64,000 bases of DNA. Source: Ostrinia nubilalis (Eukaryota > Arthropoda > Insecta > Lepidoptera > Crambidae). Positions 1-10,610 of the stretch are shown here, one piece after another. Both the position numbers and the translations under genes were made by a program. Positions within the stretch are counted from its first letter, which is position 1. Every line of letters starts with the position of its first letter. The notes beneath the pieces are model-generated. The model ran no database searches. It was not told where the DNA came from and worked only from the letters and a program-made list of their open reading frames with translations. The DNA is taken from the NCBI RefSeq assembly GCF_963855985.1, contig NC_087093.1:10113501-10177500 (forward strand). Reading direction: 5' to 3'.

Positions 1-783
1 CCCGTAAATGCTGATGGTCTACCCGTGTAATCCGCGCGACCAATTACGTAAGTATTTTTTAAGTTACCTTTTTTACTTAATGTGTTTGTTTTTGCATTAT
101 TAGTGTAAATCAATGCTTTATAATAAATAATTACGGCATGGGTATGTATTTACATTTGTGTTTTCAATAAAATCATTGTATTTGAGATAAAAATCATGAA
201 CAATAGACAAAAACCATAAATTGCAGAATGGCTAGAAGTAATTGACAATGAAAGCGTTTCTTCTGGCGACTCTTCGGTTTCTGATGAAGAAGTGCACATT
301 CTTCCACAAGAGAACAAGTTTCTCAGACCAGTGATTAGCCATCTAACTCAGAACCATCACAGCGGAGTTTTTTAGGTCGCTACTTTGACTGCGGAAGAAA
401 GCGAAATCAAAGTACTGGTAATACTTGTAATTCGTGCAACAAATTTATTTGTCCTAATCATTCCATGATGGCCTGTATCTCCTGTTCAAAATATGATTAA
501 TAAATAAGTGCAATTAGTACTTAATGATTCATAAACTGCCAAAGTTGCCATTTTCTTGATGAAAAATGATGATTTTTATGTTTTGCTTAATTTATAAACA
601 CTGAGAAGAACTGCTCGTTTCTTTGATTGATTATTTCATTAACTAATACATAATAATAAATATAAAAAATAAAGAAACAGGTTTTTATAAAGAGATGTCT
701 TCTTTTTTTACTCCATAAAATGGCTTACGCATGTAATCCGCGCGACCACTAACGTAATATTTTAGTGCGCGACCACCGTAGGG
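1..783 (+). mobile_element. Internally deleted piggyBac-family element
   Basis: The block begins with CCC at the first base of the window and ends with GGG followed by TTAA at 784-787, the ends and target site expected of piggyBac transposons. The left TTAA would lie just outside the window and cannot be checked. A direct repeat, TGTAATCCGCGCGACCA, sits at 26-42 and 732-748 as a subterminal motif. Near 223-345 a frame reads as an acidic N-terminal start (IAEWLEVIDNESVSSGDSS). At about 375-500 a frame reads as the C-terminal cysteine-rich finger (CNSCNKFICPNH, then CISC and a stop). Everything between is missing, including the DDD catalytic domain, so the copy can only be mobilised in trans. 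The family call is well supported; the element's age and activity are unknown. Confidence 0.75.
415..501 (+). pseudogene. piggyBac transposase C-terminal cysteine-rich finger remnant
   Basis: This frame carries CNSCNKFICPNHSMMACISC and a stop three residues later. The C-x2-C, C-x2-H, C-x2-C spacing is that of the DNA-binding domain at the C-terminus of piggyBac transposases, which contacts subterminal DNA. It remains within the internally deleted element without a catalytic core and is not expected to make a functional protein. Confidence 0.65.
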
Positions 784-836
784 TTAAAAGGCACATACAT
801 GGAATACCAATAAGGTTGCGGAGGGAAAGCTACCTA

Positions 837-1271
837 TTAGGCCTCAGCCTCGAACTTAGCGGGCAGCGGGGCGGCGGCGGCGGCGGCGCGGGAGCGGCAG
901 GATCTTATGCGTAAAATCAAATAGACCGGTTCTCGAAAACAGCGGCGCGGCAGCGGGGCGGCAGCGGGCAACGAGCGGGCAGCGGCGACGGAGCGGGCAA
1001 CGAGCGGGCAGCGCACTCCTTCTTTTGCCCACAATAAATCGAGCGTTAGGAATAAATTTGAATCGAAATAAGATTGTTGCCGTTGTTCAGACATTTCGTT
1101 TGCGAATAAAAACAAATATCGCGACAACACAACCCCGAACACAACACTTCGCCGCTAAAGCGCCGCGCGAGCTGCCCGCTTGTTTCGAGAACGGGTCTGC
1201 GTTGCCCGCCCCGCTCCAGCGCCGCCGCCGCTCCCGCCCCGCTGCCCGCTAAGTTCGAGGCTGAGGCCTTA
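837..1271. mobile_element. GC-rich fold-back MITE with TTA target duplication
   Basis: The left end (840 onward, GGCCTCAGCCTCGAACTTAG) is the reverse complement of the right end up to 1268, for about 35 bases. A TTA flanks each side (837-839 and 1269-1271). Three-base TTA/TAA duplications are typical of PIF/Harbinger elements, so this is probably a non-autonomous Harbinger-like MITE. The interior is very GC-rich, with repeated GGGCAGCGG and GCGGCGGC motifs, in sharp contrast with the AT-rich surroundings. Open frames across it are by-products of this composition and show no known domain. Confidence 0.6.
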
Positions 1272-1276
1272 TAAAC

Positions 1277-1641
1277 TAGCGGCCGCCCGCGACTTCGTTC
1301 GCGTGGACCTCGTTTTATCCCCGTTAGATATTGATGTTTTACCTCGTTTTACCCATGTTGATAGATGGCGTTTCACGGCTTCCCCCGAATGAATATTTAC
1401 GAACGTCATACCGTAGTTTGTCCAGTGCTGTAGATTTTAACCAATGACGATAGATGGCGCTTTTTAGACACGTCTTATTTATTTATTGAAATTTATTTGC
1501 CACATATCGTCATAATGTTAATCTGGGTTATAAACAATAATACTGTAAAGTTTCAACAAAATCCGTTCAGTAGTTTTTGCGTGAAAGAGTAACAAACATC
1601 CTGACATCCAAACTTTCGCCTTTATAATATTAGTAGGATAT
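1277..1641 (+). repeat. Short LINE/SINE-type repeat with a CCCGCGACTTCG head
   Basis: The segment starts ACTAGCGGCCGCCCGCGACTTC and ends with a TTTATAATATTAGTAGGAT-like tail. Related heads or tails recur in this window at about 1763-1940, 4012-4220, 21062-21106, 35782-35920, 44246-44560 and 46120-46310. Such repeats are abundant in Lepidoptera and resemble 3' tails of RTE-type LINEs. The exact family is not certain. No coding potential is visible. Confidence 0.45.
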
Positions 1642-1762
1642 TTCACAATCCAAACTAATATTTACTATTTAGCATTTACTTACAGTAAATATTAGTATGA
1701 ATTGTGAAATATTTAAAATAAAAAAAGAATAAAACAAAATAGGGTTTCAAATTGCCTATCTA

Positions 1763-1940
1763 TATCTAATATTATAAAGAGGTAAAGTTTGTGTGTTTGT
1801 ATGTTTGTTAAATTGTAAGGGGTAATCTCGGGATCTACTGAACCGATTTTAAAAAATCTTTTACCAATAGAAAGCCACATTATATCTGAGTGTAATAGGT
1901 TATATAAAAACCGAAAAATTCCACGCAGGCGAACAGACAT
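1763..1940 (-). repeat. Reverse copy of the AATATTATAAAGAGG-tail repeat
   Basis: The plus strand shows ATCTAATATTATAAAGAGG followed by a GTTTGTTTG-rich run and ACTGAACCGATTTTAAAAA. This is the mirror of the tail of the repeat ending at 1641. The same order of motifs is seen again at 44246-44345. It is probably a truncated LINE 3' end on the minus strand. Confidence 0.45.
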
Positions 1941-2099
1941 ATAATAAAACTATTTAACTGTCCTGCAATGAAAAGCTTGATCGGGTACAACACCTCAAGT
2001 TATTTCAGAACTTGATTTCATTAAAAGACTCCGAATATCAAAAATATCAAATCGCTTAGGTATCTAAAGTCAAACGATTCTTAAATGTCAAGTGGCATA

Positions 2100-3420
2100 A
2101 AGTTGGGACTAATGAATAAGCCATTAAGATAGTAGCGCCCTCCTGTCAATGACATACCTGGAACGATAGAGTATTGGACAACTAATAAAAATGCTTTGTC
2201 CTAAATGACTGACGGATATCGTAGAGACCTGAAAGTTGGAAGGTGTGTTCTTTGTATGACGTAGGCATCTCATAAGAAAAGATTTTCCGAAATGGGGTTA
2301 TGAAATGAAGGGGGTGAAAAAAGGGGGCAAAGTTTGTATGGGACAAAGTGATTCCTTGGTTCAATCTACTTGAAATTTAGCTTAACAATTCCTTAAAATA
2401 ATTGTGTGACGTGTGGAACGGGTAGAAAGTAATTTTGGCAGTCATTTTCTTCGAAGTTGATATCAATACTACTTAGTGCCTTTGATTTAATTACTTTTTA
2501 TTTTTACGTGTTTGAAAACTCCATGTCAGATTGTGTTCAATGTCAAGTGAAATCTCAAATTGAAATGTCTCAATCTCAATGAGGAGTCTCTGTATTTATT
2601 CCTAGAATTCCCCTAACACCGTCAAATTACCCTTTCGAATTCAAGACAGTGCAGTTTCCCATCAGTCTGCTTCGTAAGGACTATAAAAAAAGCTCAAAGT
2701 CAAACTCTAGGGACCTCTGCTTAAACTCCCATGAGTGCACAGAGGTACGCAGGTAACCGCGTGTGATGCTCATAGTAATTTTCGATACAGAACCCCGTAC
2801 ATACGTCATACATATTATAGAAAGAAAACACCCAGACCAATACAAACAAACATGTTTCTACAATTTTAGCATAACATTTTTATTTATTAATAAACAAAGA
2901 GACTGAACAAAATTGATGCGTGTGATTAATGTTATTAACCACATGCAAAGCTTCGTGAATTGCAACAACTATAATTTATTAATCAAGCTCTAAATAATCG
3001 CTACTAAGAGCAACTTATCATAAAATGTTTTTCCAATCGCTCAAGCTCCCAAGGGCCTACCGATAGGTCGGGTGACGTAATCTTGAAATTCTTTAAGCCG
3101 GCGAAGAACTTCCAGAAGGTCGGGCGACGCCACGGCCACTTTGAACCGTGTTTACTTCTGCAGTTATATTTTATATTTATTCGATTCTAGAATATATTCC
3201 CAAAAAGTCTGAAAGGTGTTTTAATTTGTATCACTTGGATATGATTTGTATTAGAAAGTGTTGTGAGTGTGACGCTTGAAGGGAAGGAAGTCAACCTAAC
3301 CAAACCAACTGCGTATTTCTATACTGTGTAGCTGGAAATTGTGGCGGGAGCTCTTTGGCGCGCTGTCTTCGGCGAAGAATTGACAGCGCGAAATACCTAC
3401 TTTAGCAGAAATACCTATAG
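2100..3420. other. Gap without recognised gene
   Basis: About 1.3 kb of AT-rich DNA. Part of it (2230-2400) resembles the GTTGGAAG...AAAGTTTGTATGGGAC type of dispersed repeat also seen near 45150 and 46140. No open frame longer than about 60 codons has a recognisable motif, and no other structure stands out. Confidence 0.5.
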
Positions 3421-4859
3421 GCCAGTAGAATTAAACACAAAAATTGATTAAATCGGAAATAATTCCTACAAAAGATTTTTTTGCTTTAATGGCTTCATTG
3501 GTTGCCCATTAAGACTCTCCTAAGTTTTCGACTTCGACGGAGTTGTGCTTAAGTGGTGGGGGCCCCCGAAAGGGGCGTTTTTTCGGTTTTCCGGTTATAC
3601 CGCATAAAGGACTTACCCTATCGAAAAGTGGTCTTCATGACGGTTGAAGGGCACTTAATCCTGCATTGAATAAGACCAAATTCAAATGTTTTGGATAAAC
3701 CGTTCCCGCGCTAAAGTTCGGAAAAGTAGAAAATATACGTATAATTAATGACCCTCTCCACGTCCAATGGCTTGTTACCCACAGGCTTCCAAGTCTTGAA
3801 AAGGGCCACCTCAACCAGTGTAACCCTATCAAGGCTTACGAGCTTGATGCGCCTATCCTTGTGCGTCCCAGCCGTTCCTTAACTGCGGTTGGTGCACCTC
3901 TTCCTTGCACTCTCCTGAACGACCCTGTGTTACCTACTGTGGCTGTCCCTCTTCCTTGCAGCCTCCTGCACGACTACGTTGCCTAGCCGTATGCCTGGTC
4001 CAAGGTTCGACGCCACAAAATCAACTTCGCACGCGTGAAAATAGTTTAAATACTATTTTCCGTGCTTGCAACATTTTTCTTTACTGCTTCGGCTCTATTA
4101 GTCGTAGAGTGATTGTATATATCCTATAGCCTTCCTCAATTTATGAGCTATTCAACACAAAAATTATTATTTCAATCAAACTAGTAATTCTTGAGATTAG
4201 CGCGTTCAAACAAACAATCAAAAAACTCTTCAGCGTTTTAATATGAACTTGTTGTTGTTGATTTTTGGCGTCAAACCTTAGACCAGGCATACGGCTAGGC
4301 AACGTAGTCGTGCAGGAGGATACAAGGAAGAGGGGCAGCCACAGTAGGTAACACAGAGTCGTTTAGGTGAGTGCCAGGAAGAGGTGCAGCAACCGCAGTT
4401 AAGGAACGGCTGGGACGAACAAGGATCGGCGAATCCAGCTCGCATGCCTTGATAGGGTTACACTGGTTGAGGCGCTCCTTTTCAAGACTTGGAAGCCTGC
4501 GGGTAACGAGCCATTGAACGTGGAGAGGGTCATTAATTATACACATATTTTCTACTTTGCAGAACATTTGCACGAGAACAGTTTGTTCAGAACATATGAA
4601 TTTGGTCTTATTTAATGCAGAATTAAATGCCCTTCAACCATCAGGAAGACCACTTTTCGATAGGGTAAGTCCTTTACGCGGTATAACTGGAAAACCGAAA
4701 AAGCGCCCCTTTCGGGGGCCCCCACCACTTAAGCACGACTCCGTCGAAGTCGAAAACTTAGGAGAGTCTTAATGGGCAACCAATGAAGCCATTAAAGCAA
4801 TAAAATCTTTTGTAGGAATTATTTCCGATTTAAAAGCTAATTCTACTGGACTACTAGCC
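3421..4859. repeat. Large inverted repeat with about 600-base arms
   Basis: Arm 1 runs about 3421-4025 and arm 2 about 4258-4859 in opposite orientation, separated by a loop of about 230 bases. Landmarks paired between the arms include GCCTAGCCGTATGCCTGGTC, CCGTTCCTTAACTGCGGTTG and GGGGGCCCCCGAAAGGGGCG. By eye the arms agree at roughly nine bases in ten, with small indels. Each arm holds an imperfect internal duplication of a CTCTTCCTTGCA...CTCCTG motif. The loop carries a CACGCGTGAAAATAG LINE-tail repeat. Frames in the arms (for example minus 4295-4573) match no family I know. It may be a fold-back transposon or two head-to-head insertions of one element. Confidence 0.75.
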
Positions 4860-7340
4860 TTAATTGAAAAACAATAACAATAATGAACATACCTCCAACG
4901 CAAAGAATCTGGGTTAACCTTTTTCAGCAGTTCACTTTCCACCCATTTATAAGGCAGGAATGTGCAGGTTATACGAAATACACTTAACTCACTCTAACCA
5001 CTTGATGTTTCGTGTGTAGACCTCATAAAATTATCACGGAGTTACAGGGAAACTTGAAAACAAGCTGTTAGTAAATTGATCCTAAACAGTAGGCGAGTTT
5101 TATAATAGCACACAGGGTTAGATTAAATTTTAATTTCGAACACTTTTTTCCGGGTCGCACTGTAAGGAAATTAGGGCAGATTGATAAAAGTTCACCGTAT
5201 TCGGGATCGATGGCGATTCTGTGGACTCGTTGACACTTCAAAACGAATGGTCTGATTGTTTTTATTTGGCCGGGGAAATATGACTTTGGCTTTTTATTGG
5301 CTCTTCATACAGAAACAATTGTGCATCAAACACGGAATCGGCGATTCCGTGTTCCGTGAATCGCATCTCGTGCGTTTTAAATTGGACGAATTTATGAATA
5401 GATTAAGCGTTGCGAATGTTTCGAATAAATAATAAATACAGTATGCTGTGTATTTTTTTAAACGTGAACTACCAGTGTCAGATGAATGGTTCATAAATTA
5501 TCCAACAAAAATGTGCATATTGCTATGCACTTTTTTATGATCCTTGTTCAGGAAAGCCAAAGCCAACAACTTTTTCCAGCTCACCTTTTTTTTAAACCAT
5601 AGATTTTCGCTCTATTATAGTTACCTAGTTTTTAATTTATTCTGCCTACGTTTCAAGTGTTTAATTTATACATAGTGTACACCCTTGCACTTCCATAGAG
5701 CGTTCTCCCATAGCTATGATAGAACTATTGATTAGTTGTCACCTAACCCATCGCAGTAGGTTACGCTTGCCGCTGCCTTTGACACCACCCTAGATTGTTC
5801 AAAGTGCCCACATAATTCCTAGCCGAAAATCTGTGTTGCAATATTATGCCACACATAGCCCCAAGTTAACGCTGAGATAGGGGGAAGGCGGGTGGGTGGC
5901 TGCAGGATTAAATTATTATATGAAGAATTTTAATATCCTAGCTGTAATCTTAATCACGTAGCTATTATGGTAGCTTAATTAATTTTGTTTGCTCATGCTG
6001 CGTGCAACTGTGAACATGATTATGTGGTTGATAAAAAGAATAGCTTAGAATATAGTGGAGAATATTAGTAGCATAAATGTTAGTGTGTCCAGGGTGCTTA
6101 GCCACAATTTGAATATATGATTTCGTAATTCTTGTGGTTCAATAGCAATTTTTGTTACTGGATTGGATTGATATCTGGTTTTTATTTATTTTGATTCCCT
6201 TTCGTTTACAAGAATGCAAGTTCGTTCGCGTTTCGCTGCAGTGTTAGTTAGAATACCTACCTACTCTATAAGTGCAGGATTGAATGCATTTTCTATCAGT
6301 AACAAGCCAACTCGTTTTGAACTAATTAGCACGAGTTAAGCTTGTGACTGACGGGAAAATTCGCGTGAATGATCAGAATGTTTATTATCACTGGCAATCC
6401 TTGATTACTTTCGTTTGAACGTTTTCAAGTCTTTCTAAAATGTACCCTATTACAATTAAATGGCATCTTGCCACGGTGCTTTTAACAATCTTTCTGATAT
6501 TTTTTTGTATTGTTGGGTATCAGTGTCTGAACTTATCTTTTAGTGATAACTGATAAGACTAACATTTCGTGGAACTAGCTTATCCCATAAAAGCTTTTCA
6601 TTTATCTCCGAATTCCCCAAAAGTATAATATTCTAGGGATAATATGTTTACGGACAAACTACTTTCCTCTCATCCTAGAATTCACGTACCTTTGCTTTTG
6701 TAAACGAGTGTAGGTACCTACTTAAAGTACGAGAAAATATGGAAATTTTTGATCCTATTTTAAAACAGAATTACAATTTTCAGATTAAATAAGTAAGCAA
6801 ATTGGCACGACAAGCTTATTCTTGCTGTCATAAGTGGATAATAAAAGGATATATTCGGATTTCAGCAGGTTTAAATTTCTATCTGGAAAGCGTATGCATC
6901 TAAGCTTTGAATAAAGTATAAGACACGTCTATAAATATTCGCCAAGAATTTGTTTGCTTAGGTGAATTTTGGTATTTTAGGGTAAGTTGTCATACCGATG
7001 CGAGGACTTAAGTTTTAAAATGAGAATATCTAGTGGATTTCTATTTAATGTGGCAGTCAAGTAACTAAGTCTCAATTCGATTTATCTAAATTCATAAAGA
7101 AACACATTACATGACAAACATTGCGCACAAAAATACTTAGATCAATTTTATCCGAACTTACCGAGAGATAATACACTCGACATTAAATAAATCGCACCTC
7201 CCGCGACAAGCACTTTCAAACGTATGCATTCCCACTTCCCACCAATATTGGCACCATTTAAAAGCCTGGTTCTAAACTTCATTTCATTAAAGGAAAGGTT
7301 TTTACCCCAAAAATGTGTCTTTAGAAGGATCCAGAGTCAC
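4860..7340. other. Gap without recognised gene
   Basis: AT-rich sequence with no supported exon, RNA gene or long repeat. A small palindrome around CACGGAATCGGCGATTCCGTG at about 5329-5349 is the only local structure noted. Confidence 0.4.
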
Positions 7341-7348
7341 TTCTTCAA

Positions 7349-7445
7349 AAAATAGATATTCAAATTCAAATTCATTATTGCTCCAATGTTGGTATATAAA
7401 AGTTCTTACATATAGACAAACATAGAGCCAAAACATGGACCCTGC
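7349..7445 (-). repeat. Probable truncated LINE 3' end
   Basis: The plus strand shows ATTCAAATTCAAATTCATTA, a short microsatellite next to an AT-rich segment. This is the look of a LINE microsatellite tail read on the minus strand. There is no coding sequence. The call rests on the tail pattern only. Confidence 0.25.
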
Positions 7446-9000
7446 TAGGGTATTGCAACATGAGATTAAATCTAATAAGTATTATAGTTACGCTTGAGCC
7501 AATTTTTATGGCTATAAAACTGTTAAGTTGGGATTAATCGCTATCCATCTGTTAAAGAGGACACGTGTGATCATTATTTGGTTTTATAACCATAAAATTT
7601 GGTCTAATTGATGCCAGAGGTGAGCCCAAAGTGAGGTCTTTTTTCAAGTCACATTAATGGTATATGTTAATCATTTATTAAGAAATCAAATGTGTTTTTT
7701 TAAGGATTTTTATAGGGCTTTCAAATAACACCAATATTGTTGGGACCATGATTGTGTCAGAAGAAAATCTTTAAAGTTCGCGTCGCGGAAAGTGCGGTTT
7801 ATTTAATGTTGAGTGCCGTTTCGCTTCAGAAAGTTATTTGACATTGTTCTCAAGTTCATTAACTTGAGAACATCATACATTTATCCTCCCTTCTGCAACA
7901 GATTGGGGTATGCAACATTGTTTTTGAAGAACCTCATATCGTTTATGAGGAAAATTCGGGGCATCTCGGCTGATATTGCAGGTGTGCAGGCACTTCCGAA
8001 TACGCCGCGCCGTAATGTTCGCTCTTTACGACTCTAGTAACAGATGACGTTCAGGTGTTAAAAATACACCTACCTGATGTATGGATGGGAATACGTCAAG
8101 TTAAACGATGTACATCCTTATTTTGTTGAGAGAGGTGCGATTTTACAACAAAAATTGATTAGTCGACTGTAGGTACAGTATTATTTTGCAACAAGATGAC
8201 GATTTTATTTAATAGATTTTGAACTTTACACAGGTAAATTATAACATCGTTTATAAAAACGATTGAGAAAACTTGTCATAATGTATTGTAGTTTCTTAAG
8301 TTAAGCAAAAACTTCGCTTTACAACGAAACGTTGATATCTAAGATTTCCAAAACTTTAAGAAACTTTTCTAGAATTTCTTTATCGAAATACAATATCTGA
8401 GTAATCAAGTAAAAACGATTCGTATTTCAATCACGGAACAAATACAAGGAAAACATTGTTTCTCTTTAAAACCATTCGTAACGAGGAACTTCATTATTTG
8501 TGGATAAAAAATATAAAGAAAACGCCTATCATAAATGGTAATAATAGCATTGTTAACGACACAGTGGCTCTAGATAATGTAAAATTCGTTTCCAATGTTT
8601 ACAATTTCGGAGAAAGTAATAAATCCTTACCTGTTTTCTACGAATTTGGGGTACGGGACGTATGTTAGTCGAGAGAATATCTACAGATGTAACTCTGTAA
8701 CAATCACAAAGTGAGTTTTCAATTTGTGTGTCCCATCTGGTAATCGATCCCTGGACGGCCAAATTCGAGGAAGCCTAGAGTTATAAAATTATTTACTTGA
8801 GAATGTCAGAAATATAAAGCGTTGACTTTGAAGCATGATTTTCAGTTTCAAAGGGCTGTAGATAGTATCTTTGACTTTTTCACGTGATTTGGGGTAACAG
8901 ACCCTACAGACGGATTCCAGAGCTATACGGTTCCTTTTTTCCTTATGGGTAATGGAAGAAAGACAAAATTGCTACAAGATTCACAATCTCAACCAATAGA
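7446..9000. other. Gap without recognised gene
   Basis: AT-rich DNA. The open frames at 7813-8037 and 8456-8668 have no recognisable domain, signal peptide or conserved composition, and I treat them as chance. Confidence 0.4.
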
Positions 9001-9009
9001 TAACTGCGT

Positions 9010-9350
9010 CGTTTTCAAATACTTGAATATGTTGCCAACGTGTTGGCAAACGGGTCCATATTCGGTTGCATAAAAAATATTGTCATAATTTAAGAGTGCA
9101 TAAAGTTTTTTGCCATACTCATCATTTCGCATAACGTTCATACAGTATAAATCATAAGGCATAATTTTTTTTGCCATAACCACTTTTATTATAATAATAT
9201 TTTAGTATATATTTTTTCTGTATTCTTGTTTTTTTAATAACGATTTCTAGGCATAACATTTATTGGCATCTAAACCAATGCCATAAATATTACCATTCAT
9301 AATTATGATGAAAAATGTTATGCGTCTGAGAGGGCACCCTTGGCAAACAG
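9010..9350. repeat. Degenerate GCATAA/TTGCCA micro-repeat block
   Basis: Short variants of TTTGCCATAA, GGCATAA, TTGGCAAAC and TGCATAA recur many times. A TTGGCAAAC motif appears near both ends (about 9043 and 9342). The design resembles the larger micro-repeat elements at 16829-17614 and 27380-28475, but without a GC-rich core. It is probably a non-autonomous fold-back element; the boundaries are approximate. Confidence 0.4.
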
Positions 9351-10607
9351 AGGGAATCATTTAGTAACCTCACACTGAATGCTTGTCAATTTCCTTTCTG
9401 TTTAGCATCGTTCTGTTTCAGTGCCCGTACTCACTGGACATTGGTTCTAATGGGATTGTTGATTTATTCTTCTATTATTCAGATCATTTAATATGTAGCA
9501 ATAAAATAATGAAGGGATAATCGTTGTAAAGTCAACTTTTAAACTTTTAATTGTATGGTACCTATAACTGCGTCGGGCATCGTTAAAGTAATACTGGGAC
9601 GTGTAAAAGCACTTATTAATAATCTATTTGCATTTGCAACAAATGATTATTTTAGAATCCTATTTTAGTATTCCATTCAGTTATTTATTGTTTGAAAATA
9701 GTTACAGTGTTTTAAATTCAGATAATTATATTACATCGTTAAACACAGCATTTTATTTACTAATTATATAGAAAATAGCTTCCAACTACATACAATATTT
9801 AATTTGCTAGCAAAATAACATTATTTAATTAGTCCGAATGTAAAGTAAATATTTTTATTTGTCAGACGATTTATTGTTAAGCCGAACTTAACGCCAACAC
9901 GCAAATATTTCACCAGTCTCATATCTCACCATGCACACTATGACAAACTTAATCCCCAAAAACTGCGCGAGAAAAATATATTTTGCGTGGCACCCCACAG
10001 TTCCCTTGTTCGCGAGATCTGGGTCAGCTCTAATATTTTAATCTTGTAACGTCGTGACTGACATTTCAGAGCCGAATTAAGGTGAATATTTTAAAATAAT
10101 AAGGCTTAGTTTTCACTTCTCATACCTCCCTCCTCGGAAGATTATCCAGGGCACACTTACTTCGAAATGAAAGACAAACATACTCGGATTGCACGTTATT
10201 TCAGCGTACGTACGAAACTCAATATCGACTCCGTTCAATCGTTGGTAGGAAAGCAGCCAACACGTTTATGTGGTGCTATGTGCGGTATTAGAAGCGAATA
10301 AACATACTACATTGACTTATCCACTTCTATGAAACACCATTAAACGGTAATATCGAGATAGGACTAAATAGTTACAGAAGGAAAAGGAGGAAAATTTACA
10401 GATAATTTTCCTGATTCCTGATTTTGGTAAAAGGAATTTCTTGCCGAAATAGTTTGTGACTCGTTACCGGATTTCCACGAGTCGCGTGACGATATATTAT
10501 GACGAAATAATGTACCTTGTATCTTCTAGTATAGATAAACACTATAAGTTTAGCGTTTAACTGAGTCAGTTCTCTGTGGTAAGGGAGCAGCACGGGAGGG
10601 GTGACAA
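9351..10607. other. Gap before the BEL/Pao element; no 5' LTR seen
   Basis: No exon or RNA gene is visible. I looked here for a copy of the putative LTR found at 18786-18956 and saw none. The BEL/Pao element therefore appears 5' truncated, or its upstream LTR has diverged beyond recognition by eye. Confidence 0.4.
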
Positions 10608-10610
10608 TGA

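Noticed and set aside
837..1392. Three overlapping open frames in the GC-rich block
   Set aside because: They are caused by low stop-codon density in GC-rich inverted repeats and contain only Ala, Arg and Pro runs.
4295..4772. Frames in arm 2 of the large inverted repeat (for example SRSLTAVAAPLPGTHLN)
   Set aside because: The corresponding arm 1 frames are broken and no known domain is present, so I describe them as repeat sequence, not genes.
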